Shown here: in pieces, positions 11,608 through 27,322 of the stretch
Layout: every line of letters starts with the position of its first letter
Numbering within the stretch: position 1 is the stretch's first letter
Origin: Blastocystis sp. Blastoise
Taxonomy: Eukaryota > Sar > Bigyra > Opalinata > Blastocystidae
Length of the DNA: 64,000 nt
Reading direction: 5' to 3'
NCBI GenBank assembly: GCA_039096225.1
Contig: JBBPEB010000029.1
Coordinates: forward strand, 310,001 to 374,000
The notes under the pieces: generated by a model
The model's database searches: none
What the model was told of the DNA's origin: nothing
What the model saw: only the letters and a program-made list of their open reading frames with translations
Translations under genes and position numbers: made by a program

Positions 11608-13343
11608 GAAATTATATTTATATACTTTTAATACGTTTATATTACTACATTCAATTCTATTCTTGTTTTTTTAATATTTATTAATATTTTGATTAGTTAT
11701 ATATAAGAAGAATATTGTTTATTTTTTTAAAAGAGAATACTAGTTAATAAAATATAATTTACTCACTTTTAATATAATTATCATGACAATATAACTGTTA
11801 TTTCTATACATAACTTTCTAATAAAGAAAATATATAATTATATATTGTCAAAAATAAATATTTTGTAATAATGTTTGTGATAACTACCATATAATAATTT
11901 ATCTAATAACGACAAGGAGTTTATTTTTTCTCATTTTTATATTAGCATACAACTCTTTATAAATTTTAAAATAAATATAGTTTTTATTAATATATGTATT
12001 TTATAAAGAAGACTATTATCAATTGTTTAAAACATTTTATATAGTTTTGTTTCTCTTAATAGTTAACTAAAAAAGATTATATAAAAAATATGTTAAAATT
12101 AAACCCTGACAATATAAATTTAATGAGTCCAACCAGTATTCTTCTATAAGAACTATCAAATATATTTATTAATGCATTTTAATATAATTTATTTAAAAAG
12201 AAAAACAAACAAATTATTTGATTTCTTTTAATAATAATTTGAATTTTTTAATAATAATTTGATTTTTCAATACGACACTAGATGATTTAAAAAAAAAATG
12301 AATGAGATTTTACAATTCTTTAATACCATTCTTATATCAAAAAATATTGAGGAATCTTCATAATCAATACAAGAAACTATATTAAAATTTATTTATTCAT
12401 TCGTATAAGATATACATTTAATACTAGCTTTTAAATAACTGAAAATTATATATATATATCAAATAATAATAATCATGTTTATATAAAATATTATATATAT
12501 ATCAAATAATAATAATTCAGGTTTACATAAAATATTATATACATATATATTCAAACTGATTTTCAATAAAAAATGAAAGAAAAATAATCTTTTATCCCAT
12601 AACAACGTATTCTATACTTTTTTAATAATTAATGATATTATTTTTTAGTGAAAAATATATATATTAAAAATGAATACTTTATTTTGTTTATTAATATATG
12701 AAATATGAATAAGAATCAATGATTTTTTACATACAGTTATATGAATAGCATTAATCTACAAAAATATATTGTTTTTCAAGTAAATAAAAATATTTTAAGC
12801 ACCTTCTTTTAAAATATACTATATATGGCATTAAATAAGTCTTTCTTTAATATACTATAATATCTAATAAATTGATATTGTTTATTTGAATATATTGTTA
12901 AAATGTTTGAATATTATGAATAAAAAGAAGATAACATAATGCAGTCTCAACAATCTCCCTATTTATATATTAAAAATGGCTTATATGATTTGTTATAAAT
13001 ACATAAATGACAATAATAATTTAGATAATTCAATTTAATTTAAATATAATAAATAACAAGACATTAATTAGTTTATAGATATTATGAATATAATACTTAA
13101 TGATATAAAAGATATATTGATTATTAATGGCAATGCTTTTTATTCTAAGAATATAGAATTGACATGATAAAAACACTTTTACAATTTAAAAGAACCAAAA
13201 TTGAAATGACACTAAAAATCAAACGTTATCATATATATTGAATATCAAAAAAATCAAATAAGAATCTTACTGATAAAAAAAAATAGCAAATTGATATATA
13301 ACATGTTTTTTTAAATATGTATATATATATGTCATATATATAA
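11608..13343. other. AT-rich intergenic DNA
   Basis: Lies between the ends of two converging genes. Highly AT-rich with frequent stops in all frames. No gene, RNA or strong repeat is supported. Confidence 0.5.
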
Positions 13344-16300
13344 CTATAACATATACATCTTGTTTATATATTTATTTCGTTGACTAATATCATTATTATT
13401 TAAAAGTGACGTAATTTCTTGAATAGCTAATTCTCTTATTTCTTTTTCAGTCTTTATTTCTATGTCCATTTCTTCTAATAATAACGAATGAGTTAAATCA
13501 AAACTATAGAAAACATAATACATATTATATCAAAAATATAAATATATATTATTTTAAAATAGAATATATATTTTTAAAAACTTACATATTACCTAAGACT
13601 ACATACCAATCTTCTCTTCCAAAATAATATAGAATTCCAGTATATAATTGAATGAAAATACTACAATGACAAAAGTTTATATTATCCATTAAGTATTGCT
13701 TCATACAATCCTTTTTATAATGCGTTGAAAAGCATACCTATATTAATAGTAATAATATGAAGGATAATATTCATGATTTTAATAATGTTAATGTAGAATA
13801 TCTGTAATATAGCAATATTAACAATAAGAATAAACAAAAAGATAATCATAAAAATATATATATATAGAGATAACTATATATATATACAGTTTGTCCACAA
13901 TTCACACATATACATATAGATTCAAAATCTTTATTATTACATTGATTACATATATAATTAAATGATAATTTTTTAGTATCTGTTTCTGTTAAATTAAACT
14001 ATAATATTAATTAATATTTAACAAACATATTATTTATATATATACTAATGTTTGAAGAAGTGGATATTCACATTGTTTAAGATATGGATCGAAACTTAGT
14101 ATAAAGAAATAATTAGGAATCTCATATAACCTATTCATATATTCAATATATAAGTTATATATAAATATATATATATAAACATACTCTAATACTTTAAGAT
14201 TAATAATATTTAATACTTCTTCAATAGTATATTCACAAGGTTTTTTTTCAAGTAAAGAGGAAAGAGAAGGAGAAGAAGATAGAGATAGTGATGTATATAA
14301 AGAAGAGAAGGAGGTAGGAACAGAAATATCAGAAGAAGGAATAAATGAAGGAGACAGAATAATGTTTAATAGATATAGAGATCTCATGAATGGAATTAAT
14401 AATTGTTGAACTGTATATTCAATCTATATATATATACATATATTATATATTCATATATAGATTATAATAATATAATAATAAAAAGCATACTCCTTGTTCT
14501 AATAACATATGAGTGATTTCTTCTTCAAAAGGTATTTCTTCATATACATATACATCACGTGTCTCCCATTTCCTTGCATAATTAAAAAAACAGAATATAT
14601 CTTCATCATCTATATATAAATAATTATTAATATGATATATATATATATATAATTATAAATCATTATCGAATATTGTTAATAAATATATGAAATAAAATAT
14701 TATTATTTAAATACTATCAATAAATATAAAGAAAAAATTATTATTCATATAATAATAATAATATTATATATATACTACCCCTACAATATCTTTCATTTTC
14801 TATTATTTGTTGAAATAATGAATTTACTATAAATCATTTAAGAATAATAGTAATTAATAATATATATACAGCATTTCCTATATCGAATCAATATCATTAA
14901 TTGAAGTAATATAATTAGTTTATTATTTACATATATAAGTGGATATAATTCTTTGAAATGTTTATACAATAAAACTGTCATTTCTATATAAATGTATATA
15001 TAATGAAAAGTGTGATAATAATATTTTGAAACATATATCATAATAATTATAAAAATAGCATACAATAAACATAATACTCTAAATAACATATATAAACATA
15101 AAAAATATAATATATACCTTCATTATTGCCAAGAGGAAATTGGCAAAATAAATAATCAATAAATTCTTTAGCTATATTTCTTGGTTTAATAATAATAGAA
15201 TTATGAGCTAATATATTAATAGTTATATCACTTTTAACTGGATCTTTAGATTTTAAAAAGTCTTTCATATAATTTTCTATATATATATTATATGTTTTTA
15301 CTCTTTTTAATGTTTCTATAGTTCCAGATATAGTATCAATATTCATATGTGTACTTTGAAGTAAAGAGAAATAAGTATCACTATGAATATAACTAGGAAA
15401 ACATTCTGTACGACGAGTAATAGAACCAATAAATGTATATAAATACTCTACAAATACTATATATATAATATATATAAAAATATAATAGAGACATATTTTT
15501 AATAAAGTATGGAGAATTGTGTTTACAGACAGAGAAACATTAAACCTTCATAATTAATATAGTATTTATAATAAATATAATATTTATAAAACTAAAAAAG
15601 ATTTATCATATATATACAAATAAAAATTTTAATTTAAAAACTAAAACAATAATATGAACAATATGATTACCAATTCTATATATATATATATATATTATAT
15701 ATATACATGAATCAATAGAGCATGTCTTGAATATTTGTTGAATAGACACTTCTTTAGTGAATAATTTGAATATAAGATTGAAACATGTTATATTGTCTAT
15801 TTCGACTTCATATAATTCAAAGAATAATTGTATATATTCAATAATACTTCTAGAAGATATATGTATAGATGAATAATATAAAGGATTTTTATAATGAGAA
15901 ATATCACTAGACATTTGATTTTTTGAGTAATTTAAATATAATCTTACATAATCTTCATTTTGGCTTTGTTGAATAAATGGATATAGTTGATTCTTATATT
16001 GTTCTATATATTCTTTTGAAAATACTTTAGGAATTCGTTGTAATAATAATGTTTTTAAATCATTATAAAAATGATTATATGTAGGATTGTCTTTCGAGAA
16101 AAAGAATAATTGATTTGAAAGATAATTAGATTGTTTTGTTGAATTTGTATTCATACTCTTTGAATTTATAGGATCATGTTTATTAATTTCTTTATTCCAA
16201 ATAATTGGATAATCAGGATTATAATGATATTCTGGTTCATTAAGAATAGTAAACTTACATAATTCAATACTGACAAGTATAATTAAATAAAAATAAATAA

Positions 16301-19300
16301 AATGATAATAATTATCACTTGTAATATCTATAAATGAGGAAGAAAGAATAGAATGAATAGAAGAATTAATAATTGGATTCAAAATAGAATAAGAAGGAAT
16401 ATTCATAATATCTATAATATTCTTATAAGTACATATAGATGTAGGTATATTATTTACACTTGATATATTATGATTATTATTTCTATATATATTACTTGTT
16501 AAAGGACTATTTTCATGATATATTAATAATGAAATAATAGATTCTTTAGAGAAAATAGACATATAATTTTGAGTCATTTGAGTTAATAATGGTTTAAATA
16601 ATAATAAGTCTTCCATAATATAGCAATATTTAATAATTTCATGGTATTCTAATGGTTTTGAATATAAAGAGGATAATCGCTTATATTCACGGGGAATGGT
16701 ATAAGGAAGAGAAGAAACAGATAGATGAGGAGGAAGATAATGAAATATAGTTGCTAAAGTCATATATATATAACGAATATTGCTTTGTTTATAATTACAT
16801 ACAATATCTTCATAATATATATATAATTCTTCCATTAAATGTATTATAACTGGAAGATATACATATCTATAATTATCTCTCATTCTGAATATATTTTCAA
16901 CTTGTTTCAGTTTAAGATCTATATCAATACTAATAATAGAATGTGTAGATTTATATATATTTATTGTTGATACTGGTATTTCTAAAGAAGGTGAATATAT
17001 AGAATCATAATCATTATATGGAATACGTATGATATTCTGAATTGCAGGTTCTAGTATTTTATTCCTACAATGAAGTATATTAATATACCTAAATCTATAT
17101 CTTTCAAATATATATCCATATTCACGATTATTCTGAATAGATGGCTTATAATCTTTATAGAATAATGGAAATAAAGTATTTATAGAAGAAGGAATAGAAT
17201 GTGAATATATATCTTTACTATTCTTCATAGCTTGGATATATTGTTGATATTCTTCTTTATAATAATCATCTATAGGTATATTTATATATTGAAATGCAAC
17301 TTCATTTTCATCAACATATAATAATTCTCGATCTCTTTGAATATTCTCTTTCTCTTTCTCTCTATTATATAATGTTTTATCATTCCATAAATAATAATAA
17401 TCTAATAGATTTCCAATTAATCTTAAATGTATATTATATTTAAGTTCAATAAATAAATTCGAGTTATTAATAGTAAATTGATCCATTGGTATATCTTGAT
17501 TAATTGTTCCTATATCACATAAGCCAAAAGGGGTTGTATATGTATTTGTTATATATATATAGAAATGTAAAAATGACGTTTGATGAATACAATGTGAAGG
17601 TAAATAACTACTCTTTATAATATATATAAATAGTATATTTATTATAGTTATAATAGAATAATATAGAAGAGGATAATATAAATATAAATATTATTTTGAA
17701 TATGTATTATTAAATAGATTATATTTTATATATATACATGGAATAGAATTCTGAAAAGAATCATCATAAAGTTACGTGTATATAACAACTGACATTGTTG
17801 ATTATTTGTTAGTAAAGAAACTATATAGTTAAACATATATATAATATATATATATATATACATCTTGTTAAATATTCAAATGAGCAAACAGATTCAGAAA
17901 ATAAATCATATATCATAGAATTCTATATATATATATTATAATATAAAACTAAATACTATATATAACTTTATATATATATACAAAATATTTATAATCAGGA
18001 GTATTCATGTTATTCTGTAAAAAGCAAGATATCATTGCATAATATTTTATATCAATATCCTTTGGGTTACTCTATATATATATATATAAATAGAATAAAG
18101 TATTATTTATATGTATATAATTATAACTTAAATGATAATTACAATAATATATATATATTATTATACAGAGCAAGTTAAACCATAAAATGTTCGATGACTA
18201 TTTTTTATGTTCTATATATATATATCTAATAATAATAATATACTAATAAATCCATTAAACATAAAAGTGATATATATAAATAGAGGAATAGATATATAAC
18301 AAGCATAAAAAAATACTGAATATGAAATAATAATAATAATAATATATATATATATACTTCATATAGAGGCTTATATCTATTATATATTTGATCTTCGTTC
18401 TCTTCATTATCTGAATGAAAAAACACTATAAATATATATATATTATATACTATATATTATATAATATATATTTACTATTTGAATTAAACAATGGAATCAT
18501 AAAATTAGAGAGAGATTTACATTTTGGACATGAAATTGCATGATTCTATATATATAGTTATATATATTGTTATAAATAGTTATATATTGTTATAAATAGT
18601 TATATATAGTTATATATATTGTTATAAATAGTTATATATAGTTATAAATAATTATATATAGTTATAAATAATTATATAGTGTTATAAATAATTATATAGT
18701 GTTATAAATAATTATATAGTGTTATAAATAGTTATAAATAGATTTATAGTTATAAATAGTTATATATACTAACGAGCACCCAGGTTCAATATATAGTTTT
18801 AAAAGACATTCAAAATGAATGGCATGATTACAACTCTATATAAATAGATATATATATAGAATCAAATATATAGAATACTATATATATACATGTATAATAT
18901 AATCAAAGAAACCTCCGCCAATTACAGAATCATGATAACAACGAAATATATAATTATATATAGAATAAAACGACTTATATTTAGAATTAGTAGTATCAAC
19001 TATAGAAATATTATTAATATATTTATATTATATTTATATATAGAGTTATATATTTATACGTATTTGATGAATATATTTTTGAATTATATTTTGAAAAGCA
19101 TTCAAGTCTATTATATAGTTTATATATATATATATTTTTTTTTAATATATATATATACCTTGCTGATTCTGTATATTAATATAAGCAGGTAAAACAAAGA
19201 ATCCATTCTTTTTATTGCAAACAGAGCATGTAATTGTATCTATATATATTATTATATAGTTATATTATTATATACCATTTTCAATAATATCTTTTGATTT

Positions 19301-19321
19301 CTCATTTAAAACTAATACTTG

Positions 19322-19359
<38 letters not shown>

Positions 19360-19651
19360 GTATAATAATACTTGCTGTATAAATGTCTTATATTCATCAT
19401 ATAATCTATATATATATAAATATTATTTATTCATATATAATAAATTTCATACGTTGAATATAATTTATGAGATTGAAGTAGAAGTTGAATTAGTGCTGAA
19501 TAATTCTTAATATTAATAGTAATCCCGTTAGTAGTTAATTTCAATAATAACTATTATAAAAAAAATATTAAACTACATATATATATAAATATACATTATT
19601 TATTTGACTGTTTTTCCATAATTCTAGTGGATCAATTGTTGTATCTATTTG

Positions 19652-19687
<36 letters not shown>

Positions 19688-22600
19688 TTCGAATATAAAT
19701 ATAAATAACATGTAGTAGTTCAATGATTATGATTTTTTCATTGATATTATTCGTGTTTATATAGTTAATTGAACATTGAAGAAAAGATAAAAACAAGTTA
19801 GAATTTGCAAATAACCTAGAGAATATATATGTATAATAAAAGTGTATTATAAAAAATAATTTTATATACTTTGAAATAATAGATACTGATGGAATATAAA
19901 TAGAATCAGGATTATTGTTTAGAAAGTTCTATATATATATATTTATATATATATATATATACTTACATCATAATAAAATTCATGATTACAAAAAAGTAAT
20001 TGAAATATATATATATTATATATATGCTGATTCTCAGTTAATGTAATCTCTTCAATTATGTTATTTCTATTAATAAGTATAAATACATATATATAAGATA
20101 TTATATATATAAATATATAATATACAATTTTGTAATAATATCACATGCTGAATGGATAGATTTTTCAGTTGAAATATAATGATAATACTAATAAAAAAGA
20201 TTATTATAATTTTATTATTTTAAGTTAAAAACAGAGAAATAATACAAAATAATACAAAATAATACTAAATAACAAATAAATAACAAATAATAAATACAGT
20301 CGATAGAATAGGTGTGTCACGTGTTATTAGTGGTAAGTTGAGATCCGTTAATATGATTGGAGAATTCGGAGAATCACCATATAAAAACGGTAACGACAGT
20401 TTATTTTTTTGAATGAACTATAATATTATACAAAAAATATTTATTATTATTAGAAAATCAATAAAACAATTATTAGTTATTAATAACAAATATATGAATA
20501 TTAATAAAAGTAGTAAGAATAATAAAATGATCATAAATAATCAATGTATATACATAAATATACATAGGAATCAAGAGTGTATGAAGAATCAGAGCAAATA
20601 CATATCAATAGCCGCATAAGAAAAGATGGAGTTACATAAGGGCATATAGATTCATCATATATATTAATATTTATCAAGGAAAACATATTCATAGATTGAT
20701 TAATATCATTATATAATGTATTTAATATTATATTTTCTTGTTTATTTTCTAAATAATTGTATCCTTTATATATATACCAAAAGAATAACAATAGAGGATC
20801 TGAAAGATTGAATAACATGGGAACAATCTTTATATATATAAATGAGTTACAATTATTTATATATATATATATATATACTTGAAGTATAATTCCATAGTAT
20901 TCAATAATACTTAAATAATGTAATAAAAGTCTATTATTAAAAACAGAAAGAAGTATATCAGAAATAAAATAATTGGGTGAACTCATAAAGTGATATAAAT
21001 ATATAAATTGATTTAATGAAATATGATATATAAATAATAGCGTTTGCTGAATATCAAGAGATAATAAGTAATTCCCGTAAATAGAATAGATATCCGAACT
21101 ATATATATATATATATAATCATAATACAACTTAATCACAAAATAATAATATATAAGCATAAATATATATAAATATACATAAATAAGCATGAATATACATA
21201 AATAAGCATAAATGAATATACATAAATATACATAAATATACATAAATATAAAAATATAAATAATTAAATATATATATAAATAATAAATAAATAAATATAA
21301 TATAAATAAACATACAGAATCATTGAAATAACAATAATATATATATTTATATTTAAATATTCTTTGTATTCATTCATGGAATAGCATCTTCTTAAATCAT
21401 TATCTATTATATTATTATAACAGGATATTATATCGTTTAGAAATAATAAACATTCTTCTTTTGTTGATAACTATATATACATACATATATATATATATAA
21501 TAATGAAACACAATAATAATTGAAAATAATTATTGTATATATATACATGAATAAAAGAATGTATTTCTGTATAAATATGACATAACAGCAACTTTATATT
21601 TTCATATAAAGAAGTAGAATAGATATTATTATAACTAGTATTCATATATAATTGTATATCCTCTGTGATGGCATCACATGAAATAAATGACTATAGAATC
21701 ATATACTTTCATATAAAAATGAATGCTTATAATATACATAAAGATAAATATTTAAAACATTAAAAAATGATAGAAACTAAATACTTGCAGTGATAACAAC
21801 ATTTTGGCTATAAAACTATATATAGTATTATTTTCTTTATGAATATATATATATGAATCTTTATCATGATGTTGATCGATTGTATCAATAGTTGTTAATA
21901 AATAACTAATAAAAAATATTTTTTGTTTCTTTTCTAACACTATATAGTAATGCTTATATAGTAATTAATAAATATGTTGAAGCTGTAATAAAATGAATAA
22001 TAATTTTTGAAAAGAAATAAAAATAATCATTATTATCATTATAAGTAATTTAGTTATTAAAAAGAAATATTTATATATATAATTATAATATAATTAAATA
22101 ACAAAAAAAAGCATACATTCATTACTTATTGTAACAAGAATAATGGTAGAAATCACATATAGAATCATTTTTTTAAATAAGCATAAATTATTATTTATAA
22201 TTTGATCTGTTATGAATGTACATATTTCTGGAAGAGAGGGTATATTTATAATTGAATATAAGGATATATTCATTATTTTATTAAACTCAGAAATAGATGA
22301 TATATTGTTATAGAGAGAGAACAAGAGTTTGTGACTGATTCTGAAAGAATTAAATAAAATAGCGTTTTCTATAAACATATAAATAGTAACATGGTAAAGA
22401 GTCTTTAATATTTATATTTATCAATACTTATAAAATATTTATTATTGTTATATTTAATATTATTATTATATTTATCATTATTATAAATATAATAATAATA
22501 ATAATTCAAAAATAATAATAATTATTATTATATATATATTATATACCATCATAATGTAAGTAGCAAATAGATGAATACCAGAGAATAGACGGATAGAGAT

Positions 22601-23681
22601 TAATATATATATTCAAAAAAGTTGAATTCTTGAAAAGAAGTAAAAGAAAAGATTGATAGATTTCCTATATATATATATTAATATATAATAAATAAATTCA
22701 TTTTATAAACATGTGAATAATGAAAACTGTTGAGTTAATAATATACTTGATAGTTTTGATCTTCACATATAGAACACATAATAAATAATATACATATATA
22801 AGGTGCTTGATCTTTTATAGTAATAAGAGTCAAGAATGAACGATCTATGTCTACTATTTTACTATTAAATAATGATTTTTGTTTCTTTATAGAGGAAGAG
22901 AAGAATGTACATATATATGTATATATAGATAGATCGGATTCACATAATAAAATTAATGAATTCATTATTGATATTGCCTTCTATAATATATATATATATA
23001 TAGTTATTATAACCATACCCTAAAACGATATTTATCAGTTGATATTTTTGTATAATAAAAAAGAGCATATATACAAAAATGGCAATACGTTTCATACCAT
23101 TGTAATACTCTATTATATAATGAAAATAAACACTAGCATAGAATAATATATCCATATATACTTAGATTCATGTAATAATGAAGAATATGTGTGATTATAT
23201 ATTGATTTATGAGTATCACAAAAACCATCATAATAAATAGATGGCGTACCACAGTCACAGGTTGCTTCATCAGATGATAATACACATTTACGATAGTTAT
23301 GTCCCTAAATAATAATATATTCCTTTTTTTTATCTCAATATACGACATGATTATTTTCATTCCAACATTTTTCACATATTACTGAACCTGGAAGATAACT
23401 ACATGTTGCACATGTATAATATACATCATTTTGATGAAGAATGTAATCACACATTTTAGTTGGACTTATGTTTTTTTCAAAATGAAGTCCAGATGTTTCC
23501 AGATTATAGTATTTCTTTGCTGACTGATTTATAAACTATTTATATTATGTGTATTACTAACAATAAAGAGTGAAATTACTATTTCAAGATAAAATTGTTT
23601 TGATTCAGAAACAGAAAGAAACTCTATAACCATCAATTCATAGTCCGTATTCTCTAGCCAATGCATAGGATATTGTTCCAT
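13344..23681 (-). CDS. UBR1-type N-recognin E3 ubiquitin ligase
   Basis: A very long multi-exon gene. Exon 1 (23580-23681) starts MEQYPMHWLE; exons 2 (23347-23535) and 3 (23162-23304) encode a complete UBR box: CDY, YTCATC, CEKC, H, GHNY, KC, CDCG and CDTH ligands in family order, from residue 63 to about 130. This box binds N-degron substrates. A RING-H2 is split over about 18.5-19.25 kb: TCSVC, RCYHD, SCNHAIHFEC, then SCPKCKSLSNFMIP, very like the UBR1/UBR2 RING. One large exon (about 15.7-17.49 kb) encodes roughly 600 residues of helical, Tyr/Ile-rich sequence. The C-terminal cap with NYICNQC, CVCANCGQ and FCHC zinc ligands lies at about 13.4-14.0 kb, ending KMYML-stop (TAG 13344-13346). 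Domain order matches UBR1/2/3 in the Arg/N-degron pathway. Exact exon edges between 15 and 23 kb were not all resolved. Confidence 0.85.
18545..18770. repeat. Intronic minisatellite (GTTATAAATA-type)
   Basis: Tandem units built from GTTATAAATAATTATATA variants within an intron between two RING exons of the UBR gene. No coding potential. Confidence 0.8.
21160..21310. repeat. Intronic CATAAATA-type repeat in the UBR gene
   Basis: Repeats of ATACATAAATA and AGCATAAATA, probably intronic. The frames it leaves open on the minus strand are low-complexity Tyr/Ile artefacts. Confidence 0.65.
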
Positions 23682-25628
23682 GATTTCAATCGAAAATAAT
23701 CAAAAACAAAAATATCTTTTGAAAGAAGTTGTAGTTTTTTTATTTATATTTATATATTCAAAAATGTCTTTTAATTATTTGTTTTTTTTTTAAAGTCAAA
23801 AAATATATATTTTCATATCTTTATATTGTTAAATGATATAATAAAAGCTGATTTCTCTGGTAAAATAAGTTAAAATATCAAATGATTATAAAATAATCAT
23901 ATAGTATATCAATACGAGAGAACAAAACAGTATATATGTTTTAAATAAATATATTGTTCTAATATAAATTGGTAAAAATATAGTTTTATTGAAATAGAAC
24001 AATCCAACGAGTATAAAAAACGATCATTGAAATAATGAAAATATAGATATATATATTTAGAAAAAAAAAGACTTAGTATATATAAATAATACCTAAAGAG
24101 ATATAAACTGTAAAAACACAAGACAGTATTCTTTGGTAGAAAATAATATTCATAAATAACAGCAAAGAATGTAGATACAAATATATATATATATATATAT
24201 ATATAGATATATAGATATCAGTGATCGATATTATAAGAAACTCAAATAAGAACAATACAATAATTTATAAAATAAAACAAATTATATATAGTACAAGGAC
24301 AAGAAATAGAAATAAATGATATATAATATAGACATATATATAACAAACAAGAAAAATGCTGAAAATGAAATGTTTTAAAACAAGAAAAAGATAAAAAAGA
24401 AAAGTAATGGCTAATTCTATATTATTATGAGTATAAATAAATAGTATTATTAAAGTATATATTATTATATTAAAGAAAAGAGTACAAATAGAAGACGAGA
24501 ATTGAAAATAATAGGATTAAAATGCGAATTTAATTTAAATAGAAGAATTGTTAATAGAAATAATAATTGTAATAGTATATAAATATATTTTATATATAGT
24601 AAAAAAAATATTATTATTATTATATTCATGTATATATATATAAATAAGAAGCATCATAGTGAAACATGAATAATATGTATATATACAGAGAAATAATAAG
24701 ATATAGAGTATAATAAATAAATGAATATATATATATATTAATATATTCATAACAAATATGTAATAGTGAAACAAGCAAGCAAATATATATAGATATATAA
24801 TATATAAATATAATATATATATAAAATCATGTTAACAGTTTTAGAAAAAAAGTAGAATTTCATAGAAAAATAAAATAAATCATGTATGAAAATATACTTG
24901 ATACTAATCATAATAAAAGACTTAAAACATGAAGAAATATATATATATATATATTAAAATAGTAAAAAGTCTTAGAAATTATTATATAGAAAAATATTTA
25001 AAAACGTTGAAAACTGAAATAAATAGACAAAAACAATAAAAATATGTCTGATAATTTAATATGATACAAGAATATATTGACAAACAATAAAGATTAATAT
25101 TTATATAATTATATAAAGAAGGGTACAAGGAAAATATAATAAAAATAGAATACACAATATATATATATAAATAAAAAGATTAAAAAATATCATGTAAATA
25201 ATTATATTTTGAAAAGGGAATAAAAAAAGTTAATATATATATGTTATACATAAAATATAAGTATATATTATATATATACGTTATATATATAAGAATAAAA
25301 ATGAAATACTGTTAAATCATAAAGTGAAACAAAAAAATAAAATAAAAAAAAGGACACAAATAGTGTAAAAAAGAAAACAATAAAAGTATATTTATATAAT
25401 AAATAACCATAGTATTATATAAAGTTTAAATATAAAATACGGTAAAATAAGAGACTAGGGAAATTGAACAAGAATATATATATATAAATAGAATATAAAT
25501 ATAACATGATGAAAATGATAATCTATGAAATAGTATATATGTATATATATGTATAGAATTTAAAGTAATATTAAAAATAAGGATAAAGTAATATATATAT
25601 ATTATATATAATATATATATAAAGAGAC
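23682..25628. other. AT-rich intergenic DNA, nothing recognised
   Basis: Contains the 5' flank of the UBR gene and the 3' flank of the MYB gene. Many short TA runs. I see no conserved protein, tRNA or other RNA in it. Confidence 0.5.
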
Positions 25629-27322
25629 TTAAAAGAATGTCGTGGATGGTAAATAAGTAGGAGTATAGGATTGATAGGTCATATTCCCGCGGGTATCGAC
25701 ATTAAATATATCATTAGAAAGAGAAGAATTATCATTAAACATGGTATACATATCAAATGGCGTATCTTGTACGGATACCGTATCTTTCATGGAGTTACTT
25801 TGAGAACTAGGAGTTATTTGTGAAGATATATCCATAGGAACTAATAATGGACTAGAAATACTCATATTATTTATATTATTATTCATATTATTATTATTAT
25901 TCTTTATATTATTATTCATATCATTATTATTATTAGTAGTTGAAGGAGTAGTAGAAGCTGAAGTATCTAGATAAACCGGGTGTGATTGATATAGATCTTG
26001 AATATCATTATTTAAATAATCATGAAGAGAATTCGATAACGTTGAATCAGAATCGAAATTATAACCCGACGACACATCTTCTCTATATATAGAATATAAT
26101 ATAATAATATAATAATATAATATAATATAATATATAATAATATAATATAAATATAATATAAATATAATATAAATATAATATAAATATAATATAAATATAA
26201 TATAAATATAATAATAATATAATAATATAATAATATAATAATATAATATAATATAATCTTATAACTCAATAAATACCTAAAGCAAGGGAATAAGGAGAAC
26301 ATAGTGTTAGCTTCTTCTCTAGAGAAAGAGAGAGAATCTGAAAAATAAGTATCATTTGTAGAAAAAGAAGGTAAAGAAAAAGCAGGTTGATTTTGTTGTA
26401 TATTTATAGAATTCGAATAGAATGTATCCGTACCTGTAAGTGTATCTAAAGTAGAAGATGTATGTCGATCTATATCAGAATTCTTATTTATAGGATAAGC
26501 AGGATTATTCATATTCATATTCATATTATTATTATTATTATTATTATTAGCATTATTACAATAATCATGATTATGTTCTTCATGGGATAAGGAGAGACTA
26601 TTACTGCGCATGATCTCTGAGGAATGAAGAGACATATTATCATCTTGACTATAAGAACAACTATTACTAGTAGATATACTATCCGAATGAACTTTACGAC
26701 CATTCAAATAGGTATGTAATTCATTAGCTACTACACTATTCTATATATTATGATTATTAATATTTTTATTAATAAACTAATTTATAATTAGAGAATTATA
26801 ATAATAATTAAAAATAATTATAACAAAAATATAATTATAAACTCTAATTCATTCAGAAGAAGAGTATATTCTATAAAATACTTGTTTTGCTTTTTGGAAA
26901 AACTTTTGAGCATGAGTTCTTACTTGAATTATAGTTCGAGATCCAATCTAAATAGATAAATATCATAAATAATAATATTTAATTTAATATATTGAATATC
27001 TACAAATAAACTCATATAAATAAATACAAGTGTTGCTATTTTCTTCCATTCTTTACCATATTTAGATAATCCTTCAAGAAAAAGTTCATGTTCTTCTTTC
27101 TTCCAACGACCTAAAAGAGTATTGTAGAATAGTAAAACTAATAAAACAGATAGAATAACAAAAACCTACCCACGTTTTCTTTTCCATAATTAGTTTGAAC
27201 CTTTGGTTTTTTATTCTAGATATATTATTCATAATGGTTTTGTTATTGATATAGTTAAGAAATGAAAATACTTTGTTATCTCGAATAACATAAGCCATCG
27301 AATTACAAAAGTCTGTTGACAT
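25629..27322 (-). CDS. SHAQKYF-class MYB-related transcription factor
   Basis: Five exons: 27166-27322, 27028-27110, 26882-26947, 26277-26740, 25629-26082; all phases fit, giving 407 residues. Exons 1-3 join into a single MYB repeat (about residues 52-101): WVGRWKKEEHELF, YGKEWKKIATL, then GSRTIIQVRTHAQKFFQK. The regularly spaced Trp and the R-THAQKFF end are the hallmark of the one-repeat MYB class found in plants, dictyostelids and other protists, which binds DNA as a gene regulator. The rest is Ser-rich and contains long Asn and Asn-Met runs (25.86-25.95 kb and 26.51-26.57 kb), disordered and typical of AT-rich genomes. Donor choice for exon 1 (GTAG|GTTTTT) was decided by the frame through WVGRWKK. 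Earlier Leu/Val frames upstream lack an ATG. Targets are unknown. Confidence 0.85.

Noticed and set aside
25629-27322. Heat-shock factor as identity of the minus-strand transcription factor
   Set aside because: First impression from the Ser/Asn-rich tail; after splicing, exons 1-3 give a clear MYB repeat with THAQKFF.
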